A stretch of 64,000 nt of DNA, from positions 5,054,501 to 5,118,500 of the forward strand of contig NC_136020.1 in the NCBI RefSeq assembly GCF_048128805.1, given 5' to 3'. The stretch comes from Centroberyx gerrardi. Taxonomy: Eukaryota > Chordata > Actinopteri > Beryciformes > Berycidae. Numbering within the stretch: position 1 is the stretch's first letter; each line of letters opens with the position of its first letter. The notes under the pieces were generated by a model. It worked only from the letters and a program-made list of their open reading frames with translations. It ran no database searches and had not been told where the DNA came from. Below are positions 1-13,730 of the stretch, piece by piece. A program made the translations under genes and the position numbers.

Positions 1-40
1 CGTAAAAAACACACCGGCACTCTTCCCTCTCTTCTCTCAG

Positions 41-3000
41 GCTCAGCCCGTCCGACGGGGACTCGTTAGGCAGCGACCAATCCAGCGGCAGAGAATCGGC
101 GGAGGAAAGCACCAGACCCGTGGCCACGCCCAGCGAGGGGAAGCAGCATCGAAAGACGCCCAAAAACGGCAAGAGACGCTCTCTCATCTCAACTGTTGTG
201 CTGACAGATTTCATTCTGCTGGGCATGCGCGTGTTGAAATGTCAAGGATAATTGGAGGAGAGGGCATGTGAGGAGTGCATGTGTTATTTGTGTGTGTGTG
301 TGTGTGTGTGTGTGGGAGTGTGTGGGAGTAATCCATATTAGGGTTAGACGGATACAACGGTTTGCTGATATTTGGGGACGATATTTAATTAAAAATCAGA
401 ATATCAGTCAGTCAATATGATAGATATGATGCAGTTTGCAGTTTTGATTAATGTTACACTGTCTTAACCTGAATTGATTCTAATGCAACACTTTGATCAG
501 ATTTCACACAAGTATGCATGAATATGTTGTTATTATTAGTAGTATTATTATCCAGGGTTTCCATGGAGACTTTGCCCCATGGTTTAAATGAGGGAAATAC
601 TGAATACTTGTAATTTTTTGGCATGAAAATGGTCAAATTTAACGAATGAGTGATGAATATCAGCATAATATTGGCAGCGTCAGTCAAAAAATATTGGTAT
701 CTGCCTTCAAAAACCCACATCGGTCGAACCCCGATCCATATGTGTGTGTGTGCAAGAATGTATGTGTAAGTAAGGCAGTGAGACAGTGACTGTGTGTATG
801 CATGCGAGTGTGTGTAGGCGTGTCTCTGTGCGTATGAGGTGGGTTGTGTGTGTGTGTGTGTGCCCTAGAGATGACGATCTGCTTGCTCAGCGGGAGAACA
901 GCTGATTAAAGGAGCTCCATCAAAGAGAAGGGAAGCGAGAGAGAGAGAGAGAGGAGAAGCCACAGGAGGGACGGAGAGGAAAAAAAGAGGAGAGAGGGAT
1001 GACTGGAAGTGAAAAGCAGGATGGAGAACTCTTTAGGGGAGGATGCAGGAGGGAAACAAAGCTGTTATTCTGCTCGTGCCTTTACGTTTACCTGAATGCA
1101 TTGTCTTTCTGTTCTTTATCCAACTGACTATGTCTTTTCCTCTTCACTTGCCATCTGGACCACAGGGAGGAGCAAGATCGGTATGTTTAGACCTTTCTCT
1201 CCATGTATGTTAAAATATGTATGTATTGTGTCAAAGTGCTTGCATGTCACGCTGCATTCACGGCACGTGGGAATAAGCGTTGCAATGACTTGGAAGCGTT
1301 CATGCTTTCATGCTCACTTGAAGCCGTCAGGATGCCATGATTGAAGTTTTCTGTAGCTTTTGATTGTTCTTGATCAGCTTTTTCACACTTAACACACATC
1401 CATTTAGTGAGTGATGCATCTGAGTTCATCGTTTACAGCAAACCCAACCAAAATCCAGCAAGTAGTTATATTTTAAGTTGTCATCACAAGATGATAGCGG
1501 TATTTCTGTTGGTTTTATTTGAAATGAATACATCATTCCCGACACTTGACTGCAGGTATTTCCTTGTTGGTGATGGTCAGTAACTTGGAAAAATTGATGT
1601 TCATCACCAAAAACAGAGTTCCCAAGTAGTATTTAGCATGTGAAAGCTGAGGTGAACAGTATTTTCTAGTAGTATTTACCATGTGAAAGCTGAGTGAACA
1701 GTATTTTCTAGTAGTATTTACCATGTGAAAGCTGAGTGAACAGTATTTTCTAGTAGTATTTACTCCTGAAAGCTGAGGTGAACAGTATTTTCTAGCAGGA
1801 AGCTTGTTTCTACCGTTTTTTCCCATGACATGAACGCAGCACGACTACGCCACTCCTTACAGTATCTGCCCTCTCCCTGTCTCTCCTTCCAGTGGGTCCC
1901 TCCGGCAGTGGCCCGGACGAGCTGCTGTCCTCGTCCTCCATCTTTGACCACGTGGACCGCCTGTCCCGCGGCTCGTCCGACGGCACGCGGCGCCAGGCCA
2001 ACAAGGTGCAGCTCATCGCCATGCAGCCGCGGCCCAGCCCGCCGCCGCACACGCAGTGCCAGCCCAGCCCCACGCTCACCGAGAGAGTCAACACAGAGGT
2101 GGGAGAACATACACACACACACACACACACTGAAACCACTCACACATGCACACTAGGGTTCGACTGATACAGGTTTCGAATGCTGATATTGATGCTGATA
2201 TTTTAGGATTGAAGCTGCTGATATTTAATACCATTTTCATGCCAAAAATTTTAAAAGAATTATAATTATTCTGTATTTCCCAGAATTTTATTCTTGTCAG
2301 GGTGGAAAAGCCTCTGAAACAGCATTTAGACCATCATGGGACACTAAAACTCTCCATTGAAATCAAGGATGATGATGATAGTAATAGTGAATGTCTCATT
2401 AGAATCAATGCTGGTTAAGGTCTTCCCATAGACAACCAGTGTAGTATTATTATATAATATGTAATCAATCAAACTGCATCATATCAGAGGTGGATGACGC
2501 TGACTGGACCAGATCTGATTTTTAAGACCAATATTGGTTATATATACACACATACACATACACACACACTGGAAGCTCCATGCTCGCCATGCCAGAATCA
2601 TCAGAGAACTGAGAATACACACATGCGCGCCATAATCAATAACCCCCTCGGTGCCTTTCCTCATATCTGTTTGTCTGAGCATGTGTTCACGTGTGTGTGT
2701 CTGCAGGTGGCCCTGAGGCACAAGTCGGAGATCGAGCACCACAGGAACAAGCTGCGGCAGCGGGCCAAGAGGCGGGGCCAGTGCGAGTTCCCCTCCATGG
2801 ATGACATCCTGGATGCGTTCGGGGACGGGCCGGTACAGGGCGGGGCGGCGCAGCGCCTCTACAGCTCCGCCCACGACCACATGGACTGCATCCTGCAGGC
2901 CGACGCGCCCTCGCCCCCGACCCCCACCGACTCCAGGAAGAGGTGATGTCATCGTATGAGTAATTGTGTGGTTTCTATATGTCTGAGTAAGTTCTGCCGC

Positions 3001-5372
3001 AACTGATACTACTGCTGCTACTTTTGGAATACAGACTTTTCTGCACATTTTCATTCATACATCTCTACTTTATATGTCTGAGTGTTGGAGTTCAGATCAG
3101 ATTTCGGAGGATGAGATGAAGAACCTGCATGTATTTGCAAACCAGATACATTTTGCTCATTTCATTACAATTGCCTTGCCTTTATCACAGAAATGCATTG
3201 CATCCTACCTATGAGGAGATGCAGTAATTCTCAGTGTTTTTGTCTTCTGGGCAGAGAAAACACTTTTTCTTCACAAGTGTATTGTCAAAGTTAGTTCTGT
3301 ATATTTAGACTACGAGCCAGTTTGCCAAAGAAGAGTGAGCGTGGGCACTTTCACAGCCCTCTGCAGTGTCAAAGACAGCTGAATAAACTGTTTAAACTGG
3401 GGAATGATTGACTGTTCTCACACAGACCAATAAGAAGGAGGAGGAAATCCATTGCCTTACTGGAGGAAATTGCACCAGAGTTTATTCTTGCATGAAAAAT
3501 TAGGGAAAAATAATTGATGCTTGACTGATAATATCTGGGGAAGATTCACCGCCAAATGCATCGTTTGTTAGTTTCTGAACAGCTGTATGTCTGTGTGCTT
3601 CCAGAGGGAGGCGCTCTCCTCGGGGGCGGCGAGGTCAGCCAGGACCTGGCAGCCTGCCTGATACAGACCGGCTGACGGACCGAGACCGGCTGCTCACCGA
3701 TCAGAGCGCGACCTACAGGAAATACCCAGGGTTCAACAATGTGGCATACATGGTGAGACGCACACATAAACAAATGCATGTTAACTCACACAAGGGTTCA
3801 ACCGATATGAGTTTTTGAAGGCTGATACCAATATTTTTTGGTTAAAGCTGCTGATAGCTGATATTTTCTATCTTTAAGTTTGACTATTTTCATGCCAGAA
3901 AATTCTAAGTTTCCAACAGAATTGTATTCTTGTCAGGGTGGAAAAGCCTCTGAAACAGCATTTAGACCATCATGGGACACTAAAACTCTATTGAAACCTA
4001 GGATGATTATAATAAACTGCATCATATCAGTCATATCGGAGGTGGATGACACTGAGTGGTCGGTATCAGCCTGATATATCCGTCTAACCCTAACACACAC
4101 ACACACTTATTCTCTCTCTCATCTCTCTCCCAGTCGGACCCTGACCTGCCCCCGGACCACGGCAGCCCCTCTCCGAACGACGAGGTGTTCGACTCCGCCC
4201 CGGCCCCGCCCCCTTACATGCCCCCCCAGCCCTCCATCGAGGAGGCGCGGCAGCAGATGCACTCTCTGCTGGACGACGCCTTCGCCCTGGTGTCCCCCTC
4301 CTCGCAGGGCAGCGCCGGGTTGACGGGGGTGAGTCCCGCCCTGCCCAGCCCCTCCCCTCAGACCCGGCCCCCGGGGAGGCAGTGGGGCTCCTACCCGGCG
4401 GCCCCCTCTCACAGCCCCTTCTCTGCCGTGAGTTCGCCTTCTTGAGCTAAAGTCGCGTTCCTTCTATATCTGCGATTTCATTCTCCCCCCTCTTTCTCCT
4501 CTCTCCCTCCAGAGATACGCAGAGTTAGGAATGTCTCCCACGTCAGTCCAAGGCCTGTTGCAGAGGTGAGTGTCAATGCATTTAATGGGGATTCTGCCAG
4601 CTTTAGGTATGCAGACTGAAATTAACCCACTGTTGATTTTCTGTGTAGGCAAGGTCTGGGCTCAGGAGGGTACGTCTCTACCAATGAGCAGCTGCAGGAG
4701 TCGGTGTATTCCAGCAGGGGGCAGTACGAGGACCCTCCCTCCTCCTCCAGACCTCGCCCAGTAGGGGGCAGCACAGGTACAGTGCTGTGTGTGTTATGGA
4801 TCAAAAGATTGTATTCAACACTGCATGTGCTTGAGTGTGTGTTGGAGGTTATCAGTTGGAGTGTGCGTGCAATAATTTCTCCCATGGTGAACGTGTCGAC
4901 TCCAGGTGCCCAGCTCCACCACTTGACCCAAGTGGGCTTGTCCAGCCAGATCAGTGCGTACCCTGGGGTGGGCCGCAGCGTGTCGGGCCCCACCGGCTCC
5001 AGCTGGAACCAGCAGCACTCAGACCAGGACCTGTCCAGACCTGGAGCCAGCAGAGAGAGCGTGAGTCCGTTGTCAGAGAAGTGGATTTCTTGTCTGCCTT
5101 CCTGTTCTTGTCTTGGGTTCACCCGCTCTCCCTCTTTCTCTCTACAGGTGCTGTCGTTCCCCGAGTTCTCCTCCTCCTCCGTTTTCCAGATGCCCAGCTC
5201 CTCGTTGCGGGACCCCTCGGCCCCGCCTCTGCTCCTGACCTCCCCGACTCCGGAGTACCCCCCGGAGGACGCCTCGCCCTCCGCCCACAGCTCCGCCTCG
5301 CTCATCAAGGCTATCAGGGAGGAGCTGCGACGCCTTGCTCAGAAACAGGCTGCTGTGTCCAGCTACCCCTAG
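41..5372 (+). CDS. kiaa1549: KIAA1549-family protein, C-terminal part (5' end outside window)
   Basis: This is the C-terminal cytoplasmic tail of a large UPF0606 membrane protein; its molecular role is poorly known. Predicted exons: 41-168 (end uncertain), 1166-1180 (15-nt microexon), 1893-2098, 2707-2942, 3605-3752, 4134-4427, 4513-4565, 4649-4776, 4906-5060 and 5148-5372, stop TAG 5370-5372. Phases agree at every junction. Recognised conserved blocks are LRHKSEIEHHRNKLRQRAKR, a DPDLPPD segment, PPQPSIEEARQQMHSLLDDA, RPRPVGG, HLTQVGLSSQI and the closing SSASLIKAIREELRRLAQKQ, which match human KIAA1549/KIAA1549L in order. I prefer KIAA1549 over the L paralogue because svopl is next door, as on human 7q34. 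The N-terminal region and membrane segment lie left of the window. The first exon seems to end at a GC donor (169-170), since no good in-frame GT donor follows. Confidence 0.9.
338..732 (-). mobile_element. Small inverted-terminal-repeat element, family A, copy 1
   Basis: Ends TTAGGGTTAGACGGATA and (on the other side) a TCGGTCGAACCCC form. It shares an internal core with the copies at 2154, 3791 and 53638: a CATTTTCATGCC segment, a CAGGGTGGAAAAGCC segment and a GCATCATATCA segment. Non-coding, MITE-like. Confidence 0.75.
1626..1795. repeat. Minisatellite, four units of 42-43 bp
   Basis: Units begin GTAGTATTTA at 1626, 1669, 1711 and 1753. They differ by single bases or one-base indels. Located in a kiaa1549 intron just upstream of exon 1893. 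Confidence 0.9.
2154..2537 (+). mobile_element. Family A element, copy 2
   Basis: Starts TAGGGTTCGACTGATA and carries the full core. The right end is eroded into a CA repeat. Confidence 0.75.
3791..4092 (+). mobile_element. Family A element, copy 3 (best ends)
   Basis: Runs from AAGGGTTCAACCGATATGAG to ATATCCGTCTAACCCTAA, so both inverted ends are visible. It sits directly before the acceptor of kiaa1549 exon 4134-4427. Confidence 0.8.
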
Positions 5373-6256
5373 ACTGGTCTGGACCTCTTTGAATCAGGAC
5401 TCGTCAAGCAGGCAGAACTGGTTTCAACCGTTACCCTCTCCACCACTCTGAACCTGTCAGAACTGGATTGAAACCCTGAATCTAAAACAGGTAAACTGAT
5501 CCAAACTACTCTGGACGATTGTTAGTGAATCGGCTCGGACACGTCTGTACCGCTATGCCCAAATTACTCTGGACCACTATCCCAAGTCTGAAAAAAAAGG
5601 ACAACTTCCCGGTACTTTACAGGGTCTCCTCTGTCTCTCTCTGTCCAAGTTTCTCATTCTACAGCTCAACGTTTCACCGGATGGGAGTTTGTTCCCTTCA
5701 CATTTCCATTGAAGTGCTTCCCGGAGTGGATCCACATCCCCTCCTGACCTTCTGTGGTGCTAATTGTCAGCCTCATACAGTATCTAGTCATTGACCACGC
5801 ATTGCCTTCCGCACACATTCATCAGTCATGGTGATGAGGTCTCCATTCATTAACCATATTGGTGAGGTCTTGCACTGTAGACAGCTGGAGGTGGCGCACA
5901 GTTCCTAGGGCATGGGGACTCGAATACAGGAAAAAAATATATATAAATAGCTATAAAAATGACTATAAATATATGTACAAAGATAGAAATCCCAATGAGC
6001 ACAATATTAATGTTAGAGTTATTATTGGAGTATTGAGATGTTACTTATTTTTTATTGCTATATATGAAAGTATACTTTAAATCCTTTATTTTGATCCCAA
6101 AAAAAAAGACCAAAATACTGTTCTATGGTTGTATTCCTCTTGTGTTTGAGCTCGCTGTAGATTTTGAGCCGGCCGTGTTTCGTTTATCTCCGTGGAGACG
6201 TTGCTTAGCATAGCTGCTCGCCCGTGTGTTCATGTATAGGTGGTAATGAAAAAAAA

Positions 6257-6257
<1 letters not shown>

Positions 6258-6294
<37 letters not shown>
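6258..6294 (+). repeat. (AT)n run in the kiaa1549 3' UTR
   Basis: About 18 AT units following a poly-A stretch. Confidence 0.85.
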
Positions 6295-6297
<3 letters not shown>

Positions 6298-6687
6298 ATG
6301 CCGACGCATTGCTTTTATATAGCGCTTTTCACTTGCTCTCAAAACGCACCAATGTGTAACATCCATCTTTCGGGGGGCGGAACACTCCCCATATATTAGT
6401 TACTCTATCAGGTGACTAGGTGGGTAAAAAGATGTGTTTCTGGAGGTGGGGAGAGCTGGGACACCACTCATGCATTACAACCATAGAAAATAGGATAATA
6501 ACATAAGATAGATTACAAATAATCAGACTGAAATAACCTGATATGATAGAGTGAAAAGCATGGCAATCGTAGGCGAGAGGTTCTGTAATAAGTGTATGCT
6601 GCTGTGTCCGTATGCCGCTGAATAATGCATCCCCTTGCCTCCTTTCCCCCCCCCTCCCCTTTTTCTTGAATTATATAAAGGTACAAA

Positions 6688-6693
6688 AATAAA
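6688..6693 (+). terminator. poly(A) signal AATAAA for kiaa1549
   Basis: Canonical hexamer 1.3 kb after the kiaa1549 stop codon. No downstream GU-rich element was examined in detail. Confidence 0.5.
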
Positions 6694-8083
6694 TAGTTAT
6701 GTCTAATGTTGGCCTTGAACCAAAGGAGGTGAGGGTGTGAAGCTATTCAGGGCTGCTGGGCTGTATTTGCGAGGTTTTGGTGATAATTAAGTGCTCTTTG
6801 TCTTCATCTGCTGGTTGTACGGCTGCATGGCTGGTTCCCATCTCTGCTGTTTGGCTGTTTTCTCTGTAGTGTTTTAATGGAGTGGGTCAGTAGTAACGTC
6901 GGGGGTCCGCAGGGACGAGAGAAGGTTCGCCTGTCCCTGCTCTTTGCTCTTTCTCTGGCATGTTTCGACTAAGTTTGAGGCTTTAGCTACTAGTGATGTG
7001 CCCGTTAATGTTGTCTTCAGGCATGCTGCTAAAAGATGTTTAAATCAAAGTTTAACAAGTGAAGAGTTGTTCCACATCGAGTGAAGAGTGAGCAAAGAGT
7101 GAGTCATGTCACAGTGCCATCCGACCATTGTTCCATCTAAGCACAGTCCATTGTGATAAACGGTAGAAAAAGATGCACCATACGAGGCGTCATGGTTTCT
7201 TTTGTTTTGCATTTCCAAATGATATTTTTGAATCTAAATGAAAAATGGGTATTATAATATATATAAATGAAAGTGGATATGGTGTTGTATAGAAAACATT
7301 ATATAGCAAATATTTTATTTGTGATTGCTCTATTTGAATGGACAAAAAGATCCTTCCGGCAAAGGTGCCAACACGTCCCTTCCACGGACCAATAGCGAAC
7401 CAGAACTCTTCACCGACTGGAGCAAGTGACTTTCTGATTGGACCTAGCACCTGTCAGTCAAACTGTAGGACTAGACCACGCCTACAGGATCCTATGGTGC
7501 TATTTCAACGACTGGGATGCGTCTGCACCTCTTCAGTCACGCTCTCACACACCCTGGACATACTAGGGGTTACATGTTAGATGCAGACACACACACACAC
7601 ACACAGACACACACACACGTGCGCTGCCATTATAAAGGAAAAAAAACACCCTGCGGATGTCGGTAAACCTGATTCCAAAAGAGAAGGTCGACTCCTCACA
7701 TCGAACTCTGGATTTCGAGCTGCTGCACTGCAGTCTTCAGCATCTCCTGAATGTTTCCTAGATATCTGTGTTTTCTAGAGCTGCGTTTCAAAGTTCTGTG
7801 TTTTCTAGATCTGTGATCCTCAGTGAGTATAGGCCTTATCCACCAGGAGACCGGTGGCGTCGGCCCTCTGCCCTCTGACCTCCGGAGCCGGGGTCGGAGT
7901 GTCGCTCTCTCTCAGAAAATACCATCACATTCCTGTTGTTCCTCTCCAGAGGGTGTGTTGTTTCAACGTCCGTACCTGAGCCTGGGCCCACTGCCAGCAG
8001 GGCTCGTCTAGAGGCACGTTCAAGAGCAGCCACCCAGGCGTGTTCGCAACTAACCCCCAATCCGACTATGTGTTCCAATATTT

Positions 8084-8124
<41 letters not shown>

Positions 8125-8678
8125 TCTCTGTCTCCTCTTCCCCCCTCTCTCTCTTCCGGTGAGCTGCATCCCTGTGGTGTTTCAAGTCTGAAAGATGTGT
8201 TTGACAACCATTAAAGAGATGTGTTCAAATTCAACCTGTGTCACCGGATTTTCTGGATTTTTTTTTGTTTTTGGTGTGAAGTACATACCAGTACAAAACT
8301 TGCCCTGGGGCAACCTACTTATTGCTGTTGTGTGGTATTCATATCAGTGCTTCATTTAGGTATCTCAGGACAACCAAATTCTGTGGTGATGTACCTTAAA
8401 TCGTATGATAATGTACTACTGACAACACATCCCATTATCTTTATAGCCTACTGTTACTACTGCTATTACTGCTACTTCTACTGAAATGAAAACTAAGTAA
8501 AATATATATATAGGCTATATGAAAATAGACCTTTAATAGGTAGCCCACACCTTCCCTACCTCTTTACCTGTGGGACAATGTTACACAGATACTTGTAAAC
8601 AAACCCCCCACCCCTACCCCACCCCACCCCCACCCCACACACACACACACACACACACACCCACACACTCCACCTCAA

Positions 8679-8716
<38 letters not shown>

Positions 8717-8899
8717 CTAACCTGATAGGTCTTAATACTTGTATTCCTTAGACAGCCACCCAACCCCTCCCAACGTAAAACAATGCCATCTCACTCTCGC
8801 CCTCTGTCTCTCTCTCTCTCTCTCCCCCTCATTACCTTTGGGGAAATGACGACGACACTTCCTGATACACCTGGTGCAGGTCAACAATAACACCTTATG

Positions 8900-8995
8900 C
8901 TGAAGATGCCGGCGGTGATAAGCGCACATTTTACATCCGCAACAGCATGAAAGGAGAGAAGATTACGAGTTTCAGACTGAAAAACAAACAATTGT
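8900..8995 (+). other. svopl: Candidate non-coding first exon of svopl
   Basis: Inferred only from a consensus donor GTAAGTAG at 8996 and from the ATG exon beginning at a splice acceptor. The 5' boundary is arbitrary; no TATA box was identified. Confidence 0.25.
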
Positions 8996-9217
8996 GTAAG
9001 TAGACTCACTACTAAATCCCGACAACCTCGTTGCAAATTCAAATTTAAATAGCCTGTTGAATGTCCTCAGCTGCAGGGGGAAGTTAATGTCAACATAAAC
9101 CATAATGCTGTTTAACAATTTCGGCTCAGTTGAAACGTAGTTTACGATTGATATTCCACATTAGCCTTCGGCTGCACTAGTAGACATAGGCTGTTTGCTC
9201 CCCGGTAGCCCCGACGC

Positions 9218-9700
9218 GTGCCTTTCTCTCTTAATTTGGAGAGAACTTTCCGCCAAACTCCATTAAAAAATCTGACAGTTTAATGTTGCATTGCTAATCG
9301 GCAGAAGTGCAAACATGGTAGAACATGACTTAAGAGCTTTAACGAATCGTTTTGGTATTTGGGTAAATTCGGCACGTATGATCCACCCAGCAGCACTTTA
9401 TTTCAATAGAATCTCATTTTTAGAAGTGGTTCGTACTGCTCCGCTTCTGTTTTGGTGGGAAATTGTGTAAATTACAGGCGAACCAACCAATTACAAAAGT
9501 TAACATTTTCTTGCTGCTGGGTGTATTTGATATATGCTGAATTGAAGAGTAGTTCCTAACGATTTGTTAAAAGTCTTAAGTCATGTCCTTCCAGGTATGT
9601 ACGTTTGCCGACAAGCAATGAAACATTACAATGACAGATTTTTAAATGGAGTTTTGGGTCTCTCAAATCAGAGAACAGCACTGAAAAAATATAAAATTAA
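9218..9700. mobile_element. Foldback element, family B, copy 1 (upstream of svopl)
   Basis: Left arm about 9235-9355 and right arm about 9557-9680 are reverse complements: CCAAACTCCATTAAAAAATC pairs with GATTTTTAAATGGAGTTTTG, and ACATGACTTAAGAGCTTTAA with TTAAAAGTCTTAAGTCATGT. About 200 bp of spacer. No coding capacity. Confidence 0.75.
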
Positions 9701-10376
9701 CCCTGCTTTATGTAGCCTACTGCAGGATTTTATGGACTTTCCAGTAATATCCCATCTCTGCTGCTCCTTTCCTCACCAGACTGCGACTCGTTTCCTACCA
9801 GGAAGTAAGGTTGGAGGAAACGAGGAGAGGAAAGGAGGGGAGTGGATAAGCGAAAGAGGAGAGGTGAGCAGAAACGGGACAAAAATGCTTCCCATCACTG
9901 CGATTACTGATGCAATGGCCCTATCAATCAAGGCCATAGGCAAGGCAAATTTAACGTCTGCAAACATTTTACACATGAATATGGGCTAATGCAAATGTTA
10001 AAGGATTGTATAGTTTACCTTTCAACTAGCCATTAAGGTATATTGTGATAATTCCTTTCTAAATTTAAAAAAATAATAATTTTTCTGTATTGTATTATAC
10101 ATATTCTCTAATATACAATTAGATTGTAATTATTGTCTGGTTGAAAAGAAACATATTCAGTTACATTTTCAGAAAAGCATTTATTTATGCCTTTTTGCCT
10201 TAAAAGAGCATATTTCCATATAACTTGCATCAGTTTAATACTAAGAATTTGGGTAAGTTTAGGTGGGTTAACCCTAACCCTTCACTACATCCCTGTATAT
10301 GTTCATTTTAGGCTTCTCACTCACTTATGTAGCTCTACTTCCAGCTGGAATACATGTGTAAATGGTTTGTTGCAGC

Positions 10377-11936
10377 ATGGGTGAGTCTATGAAGGCTCAG
10401 CTGGTCAGCGCCATCCATCTTCAGGAGGTGGAGCTGGAGGAGAACCCTCACCACCGGCCGCCTCCAGACTTCAAGAACAACAATGGTGAGTCCCACTCAC
10501 TACTTTCTACTTGACAACACCGCTCATCTTATACCCTGACTGGCATTTATTCTCCCAACACGAGCATTTTAACATCTTTCTAGATCATTATGAAGAGATT
10601 AAAAATGTGATGTAAAAATGATGTAAAAATACACCTGTCTTGTCAGCTTCAATTACAAAGTGGGGCTGTAATAGAGAAAAGCGTCCCATCCCCGCTAATT
10701 GAGATGCCTCAGAATAGATAGAATAACGTCATCTTACATGATTTCTGGGTTTTTTACGTTAATTTTTTTCCAACAATTACCCCTCGCTGCTAGTTGGAGC
10801 GGCCGACGTGCAAAGTTGCGTCGTGCAGCCGTCACAAAGGAAAAATGACTTTTTCACCTTGTTAGCTAATTTTCCATAACATAATATATAGCTATTTAAC
10901 AATAAACACCAAAAAATGTATGATAATTTTACTTTCTTGTGTTTTATATCAAATTCCCATTACTTTTACCTCCTGGACAGTGAAGTATGTTTTTGTGGTT
11001 ACTTCATGGTGTATCAGTAGAAATTCACTGTGCTTTCTACTTGAGAATACTGCTCATCTTATACCTTGACTGGCATTTATTCTCCCAACACTAGTATTTT
11101 AACATCTTTCTAGATCATTATGAAGAGATTCCCGCATTATGCCCCGCCCCAACATCCTGATTCAACCAGAAACGCATCAAATTAGGGAAGCGAGATGCTC
11201 TCAAAATGCCGTTTGATGGTGACTTTAATGCGTGATGTTGCATTGTGTTGTGATCCAGCAGAGCAGACCTACACTGTGGAGGAAGCAGTGGAGACCATTG
11301 GCTTCGGACGCTTCCACATCCTGCTGTTCATTATCATGGGCAGTGCCAATGTGAGTGTGTGGGGTTTTTCTAACTTTATCAAAACCATAAAAAATGCTCT
11401 TCTCTGTCGCTTTCTATCTATATAAATATGTGTGTGTGTGTGCTCAGATAGTGGAGGCAATGGAGATCATGCTGTTGGCAGTGGTGTCTCCTGAGATCCG
11501 CTGCGAGTGGCGTCTAGATGACTGGCAGGTTGCTCTGGTCTCCACGGTGAGTTATACAACTAATCATTGCATTCAGACCAATACTGCGTTGTATTATAAA
11601 CTTATTAGCCTAATGCGCCTCACTCCATTTCACTCAGATGGTGTTTCTGGGCTTCATGGTGTGTGGAGTCCTGAGTGGATACATCGCAGACAGATACGGA
11701 CGCTGGAAGGTTGGTGGTACTGGAGATGTTCCCCAATTTTGACGATGTTTTATGTCTATGTGTGCACTGATTTTCTGATTTTGTGTGTGTGTGTGTGTGC
11801 TGTGCAGGTGGTATTTTGTGGTTTTGTGTGGAGTGCCTACTTTTCCCTGCTCACCTCCTTTGCTCCCTCCTACGGTTGGTTCATCTTCCTACGCAGCATG
11901 GTGGGCTGCGGTGTGGCCGGGGTCTCTCAGGGGTGA

Positions 11937-11985
<49 letters not shown>

Positions 11986-13730
11986 TCCGGACACGTTTCC
12001 AGAAATATACTGATTTTACGACACCTCTTCCCCACTTCAGGTTTGTCTTGAAGACAGAATTCATCCCGGCAAAGTACAGAGCTTTCCTTCTGCCTCTGGC
12101 CTCCGTAAGTCTCCAGGGTGTACAAAGTGACACCATTATTTCTGGTGTTTGTTCATCCAAACCTGTCAGGATCACTGTTATATGAGGAAAATGAATTCTT
12201 CATTTAAAAGCCCAGTGAGTTTCTCTACTGTTAACTCAGTGGGGTGGGTCATTCTGCCTTAAGGCCTACCTAAAACAATGTCATTAGTCTGGATTTCAGT
12301 GGAGAGTTTTAGTGTCCTATGCTGTTTCAGAGGCTTTTGTTGGAGCCCCATGTATAACACTCCTCCTCCAAAATCCACATGCTCTGTCTGTCCGCAGGAT
12401 TAAGAGGATGATTCTGTGGTACTTGAGACTTCAGACACATGTAAGCACATCGGACACAAATTGGTTAAAACGGTGCTCAGAACTCAAAAGGACCATATGT
12501 TTTTAGGGCTATCATCATCACTGCTTGGACTGCTTACACAGATCCTGTCAGGATCTGTGTAACTCTCTCCTGATCTAGAAGTCATGTGTAGCGTGTTGAC
12601 TCTTTGCATAGAGTGAGGAAGAGTTGTTGCAGGTTGAAACATGTCATTTTTTTCTGTGCAGTGTGTTGAAACGATCCCTTGAAGATGGAAACTGTGTTGT
12701 CACGTGTTCTTTAGGGAACATAATACTTTAGTACTTCAGTAAAAAGAAACAGTTTTGCATTTATACAACAAGGAAACTCTGGGACTGTGAATTGGTCTCG
12801 ATCCCTTCCACCTTCAGGCGCGATATTTCAGACACCATTGGTCCAATTTTGATGAAACTTCGGGGAATGATGCATCTCACTACTGAGTTCTGAGTGTCAT
12901 TTACAAGACTATAGTAATTGGCCCAAGGGCAGCACTACATTGTCTGTTTAGTTGTCCGTCCATTGTGTGAGATGTTTCAGACAACACTAGTTTGATTTTG
13001 ATGGGATTTCGGGGAATGATGCATCTCACTACTGAGTTCTTGGGGGGGAATGATGCATCTTGCCTTCTCATTTCTGAATCCTATCCTTGTTCAACAAATT
13101 TGCCTCTGGGACCGTAAATGTAGGTCATGCTGGATATTCTACCATTTGGAATTTTCCCTGAAGGCATTTTCATTTTACTACCCATCGGGTAGTAAATACA
13201 TACCAGTTTTGTACTGGTATGTACTTCACACCGGGGGGGGGGGGGGGGTATTATTGCTTAATTGTTATTGATTGGGCGACTGCGTCATTGGTGCGGGACA
13301 ATATGTTCACTGTTTCAGTGTATCCTGTTTCAGTTTTGTTATTTCCCTGGGAGGGAATTCTGAACATAACAAGCATATTCAAAATTCTGTAAATTCAAAG
13401 CACCTTAAAAATTTGAGTAGTGCATGCAGACACATTGTGAAATACAGCCAAATAGGGGGTTAGATGCTTTTAGTTGCAAAAAAGAAGTAATAATGCCTGA
13501 TCATATCATATCATATCACTGTTTTTTTAAATGCCCATTTGGCACACAGGTGATTTTGGTTTGGATAAACAAAGTTTTAGTGCATTTCCAATGTCTTTTC
13601 TAGGTGAATTTGACAGTAACCAAAGTAACTATGACTTTATTTTCTGACTACATTTAAAATGATTGACATCACCATTGCCATCTCCATCATCATCAACACT
13701 GCCAACACAGGCACCGCCACAAATTGTGAT

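Larger units (their letters stand above)
5373..6710 (+). other. kiaa1549: 3' UTR of kiaa1549 (probable)
   Basis: Non-coding sequence after the stop codon. It holds an (AT)n run at about 6258-6294. An AATAAA signal at 6688-6693 is the first strong poly(A) signal. A weaker ATTAAA near 8211 could end a longer transcript. Confidence 0.55.
6711..10376. other. Intergenic region between kiaa1549 and svopl
   Basis: No coding exon recognised. Contents: CA microsatellites at 7581-7619 and 8635-8715, a CT tract at 8093-8130, and a foldback element at about 9218-9700. A possible svopl 5' UTR exon ends at 8995, where a good donor (GTAAG) follows; the first coding exon has an acceptor at 10374-10375, so an upstream non-coding exon must exist. 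Confidence 0.5.

Noticed and set aside
4622-5308. 228-codon minus-strand frame over the last kiaa1549 exons
   Set aside because: It crosses three well-supported exons and their introns and resembles no protein.
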